Assembly (NCBI GenBank): GCA_963752695.1
Contig: CAVVZB010000001.1
Coordinates: forward strand, 248,001-312,000
DNA length: 64,000 nt
Direction of reading: 5' to 3'
Origin: Bog-113 sp963752695
GTDB taxonomy: Bacteria > Acidobacteriota > Terriglobia > Bryobacterales > Bryobacteraceae
Shown here piece after piece: positions 25,990-34,273 of this stretch (positions within the stretch are counted from its first letter, which is position 1; every line of letters starts with the position of its first letter). A program made the translations under genes and the position numbers. Below the pieces are notes generated by a model. The model saw only the letters and a list, made by a program, of their open reading frames with translations, made no database searches and was not told the origin of the DNA.

Positions 25990-26975
25990 TCCGACCCACC
26001 GCCGGTCAAATAAAAGTACAAGCGCCAATAGAGATCGCGCACGGCTCCGCGCTGCATCCGGTAAATCTCGTTCTCGGAGTTCCGGATAATCTCCTCTAAT
26101 CCATCGAGCCCGGGAACCGGCTCAACCAGCAGGCGGCGCGCGTCCTGTTTGCCACATAGCCAGGCCCCGAACTGCCCATGGCGGAACGCGACCAATCCCC
26201 ACAGGATCTGGCCCACCAGGATGTTCCATCGCCACCGGCGGCGCAGGCCAGGGGGAAACAGCCGCCGGACAAGCAGGCTCTGATTGCGCGCGAGCAGATA
26301 AGTCGTTCGGTGGCTCCAAACGCCGCCGGAAGCGCTGCCGTGGTGATGGCAGACTGCAGCCGGTTCATAAACCCCCGCGAGTTTCGCCGCCGCGCAACGA
26401 AGCCCGAAATCGACATCCTCCAGATACGAGCCGTAAAGCTCGCTGAATTTTCCAACGCGCGCAAACAGATCGCGGCGATACAGGACGGCGGTGGCCGATG
26501 TCAGGGCAACGTACTGGCGTGTCGCAAACCGTGCCGAGTCGGGTTGACCGGCCCCAGCGCGCCAAGGGCAGCCACTACGCGCAATCAGATCCCACGTGCC
26601 ATCCAGTCGCCTGGGATCGAGCGCCGAGAAAATCTTGCCAGTCGCAAACCAAGCGCCGGTATCTTCCGCCGCAAGCAACAATGAGGAAAGCCATTCCGCG
26701 TGCAGTTCCACGTCGCTGTTGATCAGCCCGATCCACTTGGTGGAACACGCCGCAATTCCGCAGTTCGCCGCCGCCGCAAACCCGCGATTGCTTCCCATCC
26801 CGATGATGCGCGCACCCCAGTGTTCCGCTACCTGCACGGCATTGTCAGTAGAACCGTTATCCACAACGATCACTTCTTCGGGCTCACTGGCCTGGAGGGA
26901 GATCGAATCCAAGAGTTTCTGCAAAAGATCGGCTCGATTCCAAACCGGGATAACAAGGCTGACACCAGAGTTCAA
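25986..26975 (-). CDS. Glycosyltransferase family 2
   Basis: 329 residues from the TTG at 26975, which shares TTGA with the stop of the upstream GT2 gene. The frame is open to 27029, but the homology starts at SLVIPVWNRADLLQKLLDSI, right after this TTG. Other motifs: VVDNGSTDN, GLINSDVELHAEW and YLEDVDFGLRC. The basic C-terminal part (LLVRRLFPPGLRRRWRW) may sit on the membrane. Third of four consecutive GT2 genes. Specific sugar unknown. Confidence 0.87.
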   Translation of the reverse strand: MNSGVSLVIPVWNRADLLQKLLDSISLQASEPEEVIVVDNGSTDNAVQVAEHWGARIIGMGSNRGFAAAANCGIAACSTKWIGLINSDVELHAEWLSSLLLAAEDTGAWFATGKIFSALDPRRLDGTWDLIARSGCPWRAGAGQPDSARFATRQYVALTSATAVLYRRDLFARVGKFSELYGSYLEDVDFGLRCAAAKLAGVYEPAAVCHHHGSASGGVWSHRTTYLLARNQSLLVRRLFPPGLRRRWRWNILVGQILWGLVAFRHGQFGAWLCGKQDARRLLVEPVPGLDGLEEIIRNSENEIYRMQRGAVRDLYWRLYFYLTGGGSE

Positions 26976-27646
26976 CGGGCGAACCGTTTCCGCAGCAGGA
27001 AGGCCAGATTGCGAAAGCCATCGCGCCACGGGCTTAGTTTGGTTTCACCTTTGCGCGAGGTATAGAGTATCGAGATCTCGCCAAAACGTACACCGGGTTT
27101 GAGAAGAGCTTCGATTTTTATTTCCTCCGAGAAGGCCATGCCATCGGAGACCAGTTGCATTCCGTCCAAAATGGCGCGGCGAAAGATCCACATGCCGGAT
27201 TGCGAGTCTCGAATCCACCGCAGGAACAGGATCGACATGGCCAGCGACAACACCAGGTTGCCGAACTTATGTTTGGCGCTCATGGAGCGCTGGTCAGCGA
27301 CCGGAAAGCGCGAAGCGTTTAGGAAGTCGACGCCCAAATGCAGGAACGCTTCCAGCAGGTAAGAGATGCCGCTCACGGGGTAGCTGTGATCGCCATCGAG
27401 AGTGATGACAATGTCACCAGTGGCTTCGGCAAAGCCTCGCTTGTAAGCACGGCCGTAGCCACGAATCTTTTCCCCGATCACTTTCGCGCCCAGGCGCGCG
27501 GCTACTTCCGCGGTGCGATCGGTCGAGTCATTATCGACGACGATGGTTTCATCGACAAACTCCGGAATGCCCTGGAGCACCTGTTCGATAGCCTCTTCTT
27601 CGTTAAGGCAGGGAATGATGACGGTGATCGCAAGGCCCTTATACAT
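26972..27646 (-). CDS. Glycosyltransferase family 2, DPM1/polyprenyl-phosphate type
   Basis: 224 residues from ATG 27646. The frame is open to 27784, but the family start is MYKGLAITVIIPCLNEE. Contains VVDNDSTDRTAEVA, the DxD motif ITLDGDHSYPV, ASRFPVADQRSMS and RDSQSGMWIFRR, as in dolichyl/undecaprenyl-phosphate sugar synthases. It likely loads a sugar on polyprenyl phosphate on the cytoplasmic face. First gene of the GT2 series; its start is only 8 bp from the divergent start at 27655, so the promoter must lie inside the neighbouring frame. Confidence 0.87.
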   Translation of the reverse strand: MYKGLAITVIIPCLNEEEAIEQVLQGIPEFVDETIVVDNDSTDRTAEVAARLGAKVIGEKIRGYGRAYKRGFAEATGDIVITLDGDHSYPVSGISYLLEAFLHLGVDFLNASRFPVADQRSMSAKHKFGNLVLSLAMSILFLRWIRDSQSGMWIFRRAILDGMQLVSDGMAFSEEIKIEALLKPGVRFGEISILYTSRKGETKLSPWRDGFRNLAFLLRKRFAR

Positions 27647-27654
27647 GTCGTAGC

Positions 27655-28119
27655 ATGATGATTGTAATGAAGTTCTTTCTTCTGCTTGTTCTGACTGCGG
27701 GATTACTGCCAGCCGCGGCGATACAGGAAATCCGGACCGTCTACATTTTCCCGATGCGCAACGGATTGGACCAGTATCTGGCAAGCGAGTTAACGCAACA
27801 ACACGTGCTGCAAGTGGTGGCGGACCCCAAGAGCGCCGACGCGGTGCTTACCGATCGAATGGGGCAAGCTTTCGAGCAAAACTTCAATGAACGCGTGCTG
27901 GGAGAGAAGCTGAAAAATAGCGACGAACACGCGCGCAGTACATTCGGCGGCAAAGGCGCGTTGTTTCTGGTACAGAAGAACAAGCAGGTGATCTGGTCGA
28001 CTGTGGAAGCTCCCAAAGACGCCTCGCGGAAGCAGATGGAGCGCGCGGCACGGCGGTCGGTAGCGAAGCTGAAAAAAGAGCGTACGGTCACACCAGGCGC
28101 GGCCGGCGCTTCGAGCTAA
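27655..28119 (+). CDS. Small exported protein of unknown function
   Basis: 154 residues; ATGs at 27655, 27658 and 27667 are all in frame, and MKFFLLLVLTAGLLPAAA from the last is a good signal peptide. The mature part has RTVYIFPMRNGLDQYLASELT, a pattern of alternating strands and helices, VVADPKSADAVLTDR (a surface binding-type motif seen in small DUF families), and a Lys/Arg-rich C-terminal helix. I cannot name the family. It probably stays in the periplasm. TATACA at 27640-27645 is a weak -10 candidate. Convergent 32-bp overlap with the GT2-GT4 gene. Confidence 0.7.
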   Translation: MMIVMKFFLLLVLTAGLLPAAAIQEIRTVYIFPMRNGLDQYLASELTQQHVLQVVADPKSADAVLTDRMGQAFEQNFNERVLGEKLKNSDEHARSTFGGKGALFLVQKNKQVIWSTVEAPKDASRKQMERAARRSVAKLKKERTVTPGAAGASS

Positions 28120-30421
28120 GCACGTCACGGTAGCTCTGGAGTAGTCTCCGGCCAACGACACCGCTGTCCCAGTTGGTTTCAATTTCAGTGCGGGCCCGCG
28201 CCGTCATTGCGTTAACAGAACAGGTTCCTTCCAGCAGTTCGAGTGTTTTGCTTGCGAAGGCCGCGGGCGTGTCGGCCAATGCGCAGATATCGCCGTCGCT
28301 AGTTGCCAGGCCTTCGGCACCAATCCGCGTCGACACAACGGGGATGCCGCTCGCAAACGCTTCCAGGAGCTTCACCCGCACGCCCGAGCCGCTCAGGACG
28401 GGGCATACGAAGACGGCGCAGCGGCCGAGCCAAGGCTGAACGTCTTCCACGTAACCGAGCATCTCAATGTGGCTGTTCATGGCGAACTCCGGATGAAGAC
28501 GCGCATCGAAGCCGGCAAGATAGAGGCGCACGCCCGGGTACGCCGCAACCACGCGCGGCAGCACTTCCGCCACGAACCACTCAATGGCAAGCAGGTTGGG
28601 TTTATGGCGGGAGCTGCCGATAAACAATAGCGAATGGAGTTCGCGCGGTCCGCCGGGGTAAGCATAGGACCCAGCATCAACAGCGGCGCGCATTCCCATG
28701 TGGACACGCGAGGCCAGTTGCGGATTGAAACTCAGAAGATAGTCGCGGTTCTGTGGCGTGCAGACCTGAACAAGATCGCAGCGGGGAAGCAGAGCGAGCT
28801 CGTACTTCAACGCACGCAGATATTCAAAGTGAGCTTTCGCACGGGCAAGTGGACTGGCAAGAAACCGGGCCGTGCGGGCCACCGATTGGAAGTAAACGTC
28901 GTGCTCGAACAGAGCGGTTGCGATGCGGTGGAAGGGCTCGAGATACTGGCCCATGGCCGTGTACTCCATCTGAATCACGTCGATGCGATGCAGAAAGACA
29001 AGGCGGTCGATTGCCCACTGAACAGCGCGGCTATGAAACTCCTCGACGGCGTGAGGGGTGAAGGACAGCAGAGATGGGTTGCGCGGCCGAACCATCAGAT
29101 CGACCGAGGCGCAAGTTGCCGCGAGATGGGCGTTGGCTTCGGCCTCGGAAGGATCATCGAGCAGCACGAGGGCGTGAACGTCGCTAGTCTTGGCCAATTC
29201 GCGCACAGTTTGCAACATGAAGACGGCCCCACCGTGGGCCGGAGGCAGGATCGGATAGGGAGAAACGAAAAGGACGCGCAGGCGTTCGGAAGCCGTGGCG
29301 AGGGGCAGGAAGCGATCGCGGAAATGCGACCCGCGGGAACGGGCGAAGGCTTCACGCTCGTCGACAAGTTGTAAGGAACGCGCCGCTGTACGGGAAGCCA
29401 TAGCGCCCGGGAGTTGCCGGAAGGCGCGCCAGATGCCAGCTAGGTTGGCGCGCAACGGACGATCTCCACCCACCGCCGAAGCAATACTTCCGGCCCATGC
29501 CGAAAACAGCGAGGCGAGCAACCAAGGCCATCCATGGATATTTTTCCAGGCGAACAGCAGGTAATTCTTCTTGAGGATGGAATCGATAAAGGCCGGCGAA
29601 AACTTGCGGCCAATGGTTCCGCGATGCTCATGATAGACGACGCTCGCAGGCTGGTACAGCACCTTCCAACCGCGCTTCCAAGCGAGAAACCCAAGGTCGG
29701 TATCTTCGAGATAGAAAGGCGCAAGCAACTCATCGAAGCCGCCAAGCTCCAGAAATTTCGCGCGATCGAAGGCCGATGAACCACCGCCCGCATAGAAGCA
29801 GGGAAAGGGTTGGTCAACGGAGGGTTCGTCGTGATGAGTGACGCGCAGTTTGCCGTCTTCCCACCATCCGGCGGTGAGTCCGGTTTCCTCGCGGCGCTTG
29901 GTTGGATCGCTCAGGAAGATCTGGCAGGAGACCGCAAAGACGTCATCGGAGGTGAAGCCGTCCAGGAGAGGTGCGAGGAAATCGGATTCCACCCGCATGT
30001 CGCTGTTCAGAAGCACCACGATGTCATTGCGGGCGGCGCCGAACCCCGCGTTCGAACCACCGCCAAAGCCCAGGTTGACGGGTAGCGCCAGCACGGTGAC
30101 TTGCGGAAATCGCGTCCGCATGAATTCGACGCTGTCATCGGAAGAGGCGTTATCGACGACGATGATCTCGCTTTCCGGATAGTGCGCCAGCGCGTCGACC
30201 ACCGAAGGCAAGTATTTCTCGAGCAAGTCGCGGCCATTCCAGTTCGGGATGACAACACTCACCGCCGTGGTGCGTGGCATCTTGTTGGCGGGTGGGCGGG
30301 AGCGCCCCGCGAGATACCACCACAGATCGCAGGCCAATAGCGCGGCGGTCGAAATGGCCAGCAGGACGGGCGCGAGCAGGACAGCAGCAAGAAAGTCTGC
30401 GATGGCGCGCAGGGCTTTCAT
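28088..30421 (-). CDS. Bifunctional glycosyltransferase: GT2 fused to GT4
   Basis: 777 residues. An N-terminal hydrophobic segment (8-30) precedes a GT2 domain: VSVVIPNWNGRDLLEKYL, VVDNASSDDSVE, LLNSDMRVESDF and FYLEDTDLGFLAWKRGW. From about residue 390 a GT4-type domain follows: RVLFVSPYPILPPAHGGAVFML, the C-terminal donor site with LYLAGFDARLHPEF and VCPVLSGSGVRVKLLEAFASGIPVV in pieces. One chain could add two successive sugars. ATG shares ATGA with the upstream methyltransferase stop. It ends the Omp85-NtrYX-Wzt gene string. Confidence 0.87.
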   Translation of the reverse strand: MKALRAIADFLAAVLLAPVLLAISTAALLACDLWWYLAGRSRPPANKMPRTTAVSVVIPNWNGRDLLEKYLPSVVDALAHYPESEIIVVDNASSDDSVEFMRTRFPQVTVLALPVNLGFGGGSNAGFGAARNDIVVLLNSDMRVESDFLAPLLDGFTSDDVFAVSCQIFLSDPTKRREETGLTAGWWEDGKLRVTHHDEPSVDQPFPCFYAGGGSSAFDRAKFLELGGFDELLAPFYLEDTDLGFLAWKRGWKVLYQPASVVYHEHRGTIGRKFSPAFIDSILKKNYLLFAWKNIHGWPWLLASLFSAWAGSIASAVGGDRPLRANLAGIWRAFRQLPGAMASRTAARSLQLVDEREAFARSRGSHFRDRFLPLATASERLRVLFVSPYPILPPAHGGAVFMLQTVRELAKTSDVHALVLLDDPSEAEANAHLAATCASVDLMVRPRNPSLLSFTPHAVEEFHSRAVQWAIDRLVFLHRIDVIQMEYTAMGQYLEPFHRIATALFEHDVYFQSVARTARFLASPLARAKAHFEYLRALKYELALLPRCDLVQVCTPQNRDYLLSFNPQLASRVHMGMRAAVDAGSYAYPGGPRELHSLLFIGSSRHKPNLLAIEWFVAEVLPRVVAAYPGVRLYLAGFDARLHPEFAMNSHIEMLGYVEDVQPWLGRCAVFVCPVLSGSGVRVKLLEAFASGIPVVSTRIGAEGLATSDGDICALADTPAAFASKTLELLEGTCSVNAMTARARTEIETNWDSGVVGRRLLQSYRDVLSSKRRPRLV

Positions 30422-31632
30422 CGGACCGGCCGAACGAGGCGCAGCGCGCGACCCGCTTTGTACCAGAGCGAGGCTCGATAGCCATCCAAAGCCGCCTGTG
30501 CTTGTAGAGCCCAGCGAGTACGCTCCTCAACGGTCTGCTCCGCCGCATGCAGAAGTTCGACGCAATGCGCGAGGTCCGCGTCACGCTGGCGGGCCCAGGC
30601 GGTGCGGCTCTCCAGTTCGGATTCGAGCGCAGCCAAGGCTTGCTGGGAGTGTTGCTGATCGACTCTCAATTCATCTTGGAGTTCGACGATCCGGGCGCTT
30701 CGAAGCGCGAGTTCGCCATCGAGGGAAGCGGCCCAGGCGCCCGCGCGCTCCACCTCCGCCTGCAAGGTGACGATTCGGCCCGCGGATTCATGCAACTGCC
30801 GATCGAGCTCGTTTGCCCAGGCATTGCTGCGCTCCAACTCAGAGCCCAATGCCAGGTGCGTTACCTCCAAGGCCGCGAGTTGTTCGGTGATGGATTGAAT
30901 GTGACGCTCCCGCTCGCGAAGCATGTTCGCCGCCTCGGGAACGTACACAAAATTCGACGCCGGCGAGCGAGGCTGGAGCGAGCAGACGGCCAGAAAGAAG
31001 GCTGCGGATTCCAGGTCGTCAGGCAGGGTAGCAAACTGCGCAGCCGCCGGGAGATGAGCGGGGGCGGTGAACACAATGCTCGAAGCATGGTTCTGCCCGA
31101 AGATGGTGACGTGTGGAAACAGTCGCTCCAGTTGCGAGGCGAACTCCGAAAGCTCAAACTCGTGAACGTGGAAGGGGTTGGGCCCGGCCGCGCCGCGCGC
31201 CTCGGTGTAATCCGTCTTATTGGGAGTAGAGACGAGTAGGACTCCGCCGGGGGCGAGCAATCGCTTGCACTCACTCAGAAACCGGGGCCAGCCGGAAAGG
31301 TGCTCGATCACCTCGAAGGCGACGATCAGGTCGACAGAGCCGGAGGCAATCGGCATGCCCTCGCAAAGCCCAGCGAGGAACCTGGTCTTCGGCCCGCCGT
31401 ATTTGGTGTGGGCGTAATAGATGGCCTCGCTGGACGCGTCGATGCCTACCACCGAGCGAGCGTGCGGGCTTAAGAAGTGACTGCCATAACCGGTGCCGCA
31501 ACCAGCATCCACGACACGTCCCGCGCCGGTACAGAACGAAGCCGCAAAGGCGTAGCGGGAGATGTGCTCGTTCCAAAGATCGGAATCGACTTGTCCGGGC
31601 ACTAGCCGTTCGCCGGTGAATTGCTCAGACAA
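30418..31632 (-). CDS. SAM-dependent methyltransferase with C-terminal coiled coil
   Basis: 404 residues. Class-I methyltransferase core at about 1-200: motif I VVDAGCGTGYGSHFL, VVGIDASSEAI, the post-motif FEVIEHL, and LLAPGGVLLVSTPN. From about 230 to 370 it is a heptad-rich coiled coil (repeated LE.E.E, ERSNAWANELDRQLHE). This resembles WbdD/WbdE-type proteins that modify the non-reducing end of O-chains and set chain length with Wzt. TTG start overlaps the wzt stop by 8 bp. Likely role: methyl cap on the exported polysaccharide; this is inferred from architecture and context. Confidence 0.83.
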   Translation of the reverse strand: MSEQFTGERLVPGQVDSDLWNEHISRYAFAASFCTGAGRVVDAGCGTGYGSHFLSPHARSVVGIDASSEAIYYAHTKYGGPKTRFLAGLCEGMPIASGSVDLIVAFEVIEHLSGWPRFLSECKRLLAPGGVLLVSTPNKTDYTEARGAAGPNPFHVHEFELSEFASQLERLFPHVTIFGQNHASSIVFTAPAHLPAAAQFATLPDDLESAAFFLAVCSLQPRSPASNFVYVPEAANMLRERERHIQSITEQLAALEVTHLALGSELERSNAWANELDRQLHESAGRIVTLQAEVERAGAWAASLDGELALRSARIVELQDELRVDQQHSQQALAALESELESRTAWARQRDADLAHCVELLHAAEQTVEERTRWALQAQAALDGYRASLWYKAGRALRLVRPVR

Positions 31633-32914
31633 TGGCGTTCTCCCAAAGGCGCGCGTTCACCTGGACGCGGCACGGCAGGTGAATGTATCCGTAGACCTCC
31701 GCGCCGGTATGACCCATCTGAACGGTGATGGCGTTATCAATCCAGTCGGCGACGGAATAGCCGGTCAGAGGGCCGTCGGCAATGGCGGGAGAGAAGGAGA
31801 AAGAACCGGGGTAAAGCGCGGGAATCTCGAGATGGAAATCGACCGTGTAGACATCGCCGGCTTGCATGGGCGGCAGTTCGGTATCTTCCCGGGTGGTGTT
31901 AGTGCCGGCAAAATCGAGGCCCAATTGATTACGCATCATGAAGCCGACATTGGGGGAACGCAAATGCTCCTTGGCGCGCACGCTGATGCGGACCACAATA
32001 TGCGTGGAGGGCTCAACCAGGTGCAGCGCGTGGCCCTGCTCATCGAGGATGGCGATGCCGATCACTTCGGCGCGCCCGTCGCCATGACGATGATCGACGT
32101 TGGGAATGCTCTGGACGACCTCGGCGGCGTGCACCGGCTCGGCTGGCGTAAATACGGCGTGCTTGTGGGTGAGGTAGCGCGAGTCTTTCGCGGTCATCGC
32201 GGCAAGGTAGCGGGAGACGATGCGATCGGTAGGGCCGATGTCGACCAGGTTGCCGGAATCCAACCAGAGCGCACGGTCGCCCACTGCTTTGACGTCGGCC
32301 ACGGCGTGGGAGACGAAAAGAATAGTGACGCCCCGGTTGCGGAGTTCATGCACTTTGCGCATACAGCGATGGCGGAAGTAGATGTCGCCGACGGCCAAAG
32401 CTTCATCGACAAGCAGGACTTCGGGATCCACGTGGATGGCCACGGCGAACGCGAGCCGGACCAGCATTCCACTCGAGTAGGTCTTGACGGGTTGGTCGAT
32501 GAATGAGCCGATCTCGGCAAATTCGGCGATGGCGGAATACCGGCGATCAATTTCCTTGCGGCTCAATCCGAGAATGGAGCCGTTCAGATAAACATTGTCG
32601 CGGCCGCTGAACTCCGGACTGAAACCGGCGCCAAGTTCCAACAGCGCCGAAACGCGACCGGCAATGGCGGCTTTTCCCGCGCTGGGCCGCAGAATGCCAG
32701 CGACGATTTGAAGAAGGGTGCTCTTGCCGGACCCGTTCTCTCCAATGATGCAGAAAGTCTCGCCTTTGCGGACATCGAAGGTGATGTCGCGGAGAGCCCA
32801 GAAATCGCGGTGCCGGTTCAGACGGCCGAAGGAAAGCAGTTCTTTGAGGCGGTCGCCGGGGGCATCGTAGACGGGGTAGCTCTTGGAGACGGACTCGAAC
32901 TGGACAGCAAACAC
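31625..32914 (-). CDS. ABC transporter ATP-binding protein for polysaccharide/O-antigen export (Wzt-like)
   Basis: 429 residues. The ATPase domain has Walker A GENGSGKST at 58-66, the signature YSSGMLVRLAFA, and Walker B VLLVDEALAVGD, with the early LLSFGRLNRHRDFWAL segment of polysaccharide exporters (KpsT/Wzt class). From about residue 265 a C-terminal Wzt_C-like beta-sandwich follows, ending ...VNARLWENAIV; it probably recognises a terminal modification of the glycan. GTG start. The partner permease (Wzm) is not in the window, which is odd, since the two usually adjoin. Confidence 0.92.
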   Translation of the reverse strand: MFAVQFESVSKSYPVYDAPGDRLKELLSFGRLNRHRDFWALRDITFDVRKGETFCIIGENGSGKSTLLQIVAGILRPSAGKAAIAGRVSALLELGAGFSPEFSGRDNVYLNGSILGLSRKEIDRRYSAIAEFAEIGSFIDQPVKTYSSGMLVRLAFAVAIHVDPEVLLVDEALAVGDIYFRHRCMRKVHELRNRGVTILFVSHAVADVKAVGDRALWLDSGNLVDIGPTDRIVSRYLAAMTAKDSRYLTHKHAVFTPAEPVHAAEVVQSIPNVDHRHGDGRAEVIGIAILDEQGHALHLVEPSTHIVVRISVRAKEHLRSPNVGFMMRNQLGLDFAGTNTTREDTELPPMQAGDVYTVDFHLEIPALYPGSFSFSPAIADGPLTGYSVADWIDNAITVQMGHTGAEVYGYIHLPCRVQVNARLWENAIV

Positions 32915-32926
32915 GAACCTTTCAGT

Positions 32927-34273
32927 CTAGCGTTCCCGCGAAAGCCCGAGCGCCCGGATGCGCTTGTGAAGATTGGTGCGCTCCATCCCAAGAGCGCGGG
33001 CGGCCCCGGAGACATTCCACTGGGACTGTTCGAGCGCGCGGAGAAGGTGGTCGCGCTCGGCGCTTTCACGGGCTTCATGCACGGTCGATTTAGGCCCGGA
33101 TTCGCGCGCCAGACGGAGCTCAACGGGGACGGACGCGCGGCCCAGACGATCGCCCGGAGTGAGGATAGCCATGCGCTCGACGATGTTGCGAAGTTCGCGG
33201 GCGTTCCCTGGCCAGTGGTAATGATCGAGGGCTTCGAAGACCTCGGGCTCAATCACTTTGAGGCGGAAGTTGTTTCGCCGTGTGAACTCTTCGAGGAAAT
33301 ACTCGGCCATGGGACGAATGTCCTGGGGGCGTTCGCGCAGGGCGGGGACACGGACGGGAACAACACTGACCCGGTAAAACAGGTCTTCACGAAAGCGGTT
33401 TTGCGCAACCATTTGCGAGAGGTCCCGGTTAGTGGCGGAGAGGACGCGCACGTTGACGCGGATCTGCTGCTCACCACCAACGCGGTGAAATTCGCCTTCC
33501 TGCAAGACGCGAAGAAGCTTGGCTTGCGAACCGGGGTGCAAATCAGCGACCTCATCGAGAAACAGCGTGCCGCCATCGGCCAATTCGAACTTTCCACGCC
33601 TTGCTGAAGTGGCGCCGGTGAACGCGCCTTTCTCATGGCCGAACAATTCGCTCTCAATCAATTCGGTGGGAATGGCGGCGCAATTCACCTTAACGAACGC
33701 GCCGGCGGAGAACGGGCTCGTGGTGTGGATGTGCTCGGCCAGGAGTTCCTTGCCGGTGCCGGACTCGCCGATGAGCAGAACGCGGGCATCGGACTGGGCG
33801 GCCATGGAAGCTTGTTCGACGGCGCGCAGAAACGCTGGACTGGTGCCGATCATCTTGGGCCCGGGGCCGACAATCTCACGCAGCTTCTGGTTTTCGGCGC
33901 GGAGCGTGGAGTGCGCGAGCGCGTTTTTCAAGGCGAGCAGAACCTTATCGCGGCTGAGCGGCTTTTCGAGGAAATCGAAAGCCCCACCGCGGGTAGCCTC
34001 AATGGCGTCGGCAATGGTGGCATGGCCGGAGATCATGACCACGGGCGCTGGAACGTCGCGGGACTGGACATGTTTCAGCAGATCGATCCCGCTGCCGTCG
34101 GGAAGGCGAACGTCGAAGACGAAGACGTCGGCGCGGCCGAGATCGGGGAAGCTTTGAAACTCTTTGACGGAGCGGAACAGGTTAACGGTGTAACCTTCGC
34201 GCTCCAGGATCATGCGGAGAGAGCGCCCGATGTTCTCTTCGTCATCGACGATTAGCACGCGTTTCTGATTCAT
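32927..34273 (-). CDS. Sigma-54-dependent response regulator (NtrC/NtrX type)
   Basis: 448 residues. Receiver domain with D10-D11, phospho-acceptor D54 and K-P pair; AAA+ central domain with LLIGESGTGKELLAE and the sigma-54 contact loop GAFTGATS; C-terminal Fis-type helix-turn-helix (GAARALGMERTNLHKRIRAL). It activates sigma-54 promoters. Its ATG shares ATGA with the kinase stop, so it is the cognate regulator of the NtrY-like kinase. It is only 12 bp before the wzt gene, so polysaccharide export genes are probably in its operon. Confidence 0.93.
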   Translation of the reverse strand: MNQKRVLIVDDEENIGRSLRMILEREGYTVNLFRSVKEFQSFPDLGRADVFVFDVRLPDGSGIDLLKHVQSRDVPAPVVMISGHATIADAIEATRGGAFDFLEKPLSRDKVLLALKNALAHSTLRAENQKLREIVGPGPKMIGTSPAFLRAVEQASMAAQSDARVLLIGESGTGKELLAEHIHTTSPFSAGAFVKVNCAAIPTELIESELFGHEKGAFTGATSARRGKFELADGGTLFLDEVADLHPGSQAKLLRVLQEGEFHRVGGEQQIRVNVRVLSATNRDLSQMVAQNRFREDLFYRVSVVPVRVPALRERPQDIRPMAEYFLEEFTRRNNFRLKVIEPEVFEALDHYHWPGNARELRNIVERMAILTPGDRLGRASVPVELRLARESGPKSTVHEARESAERDHLLRALEQSQWNVSGAARALGMERTNLHKRIRALGLSRER

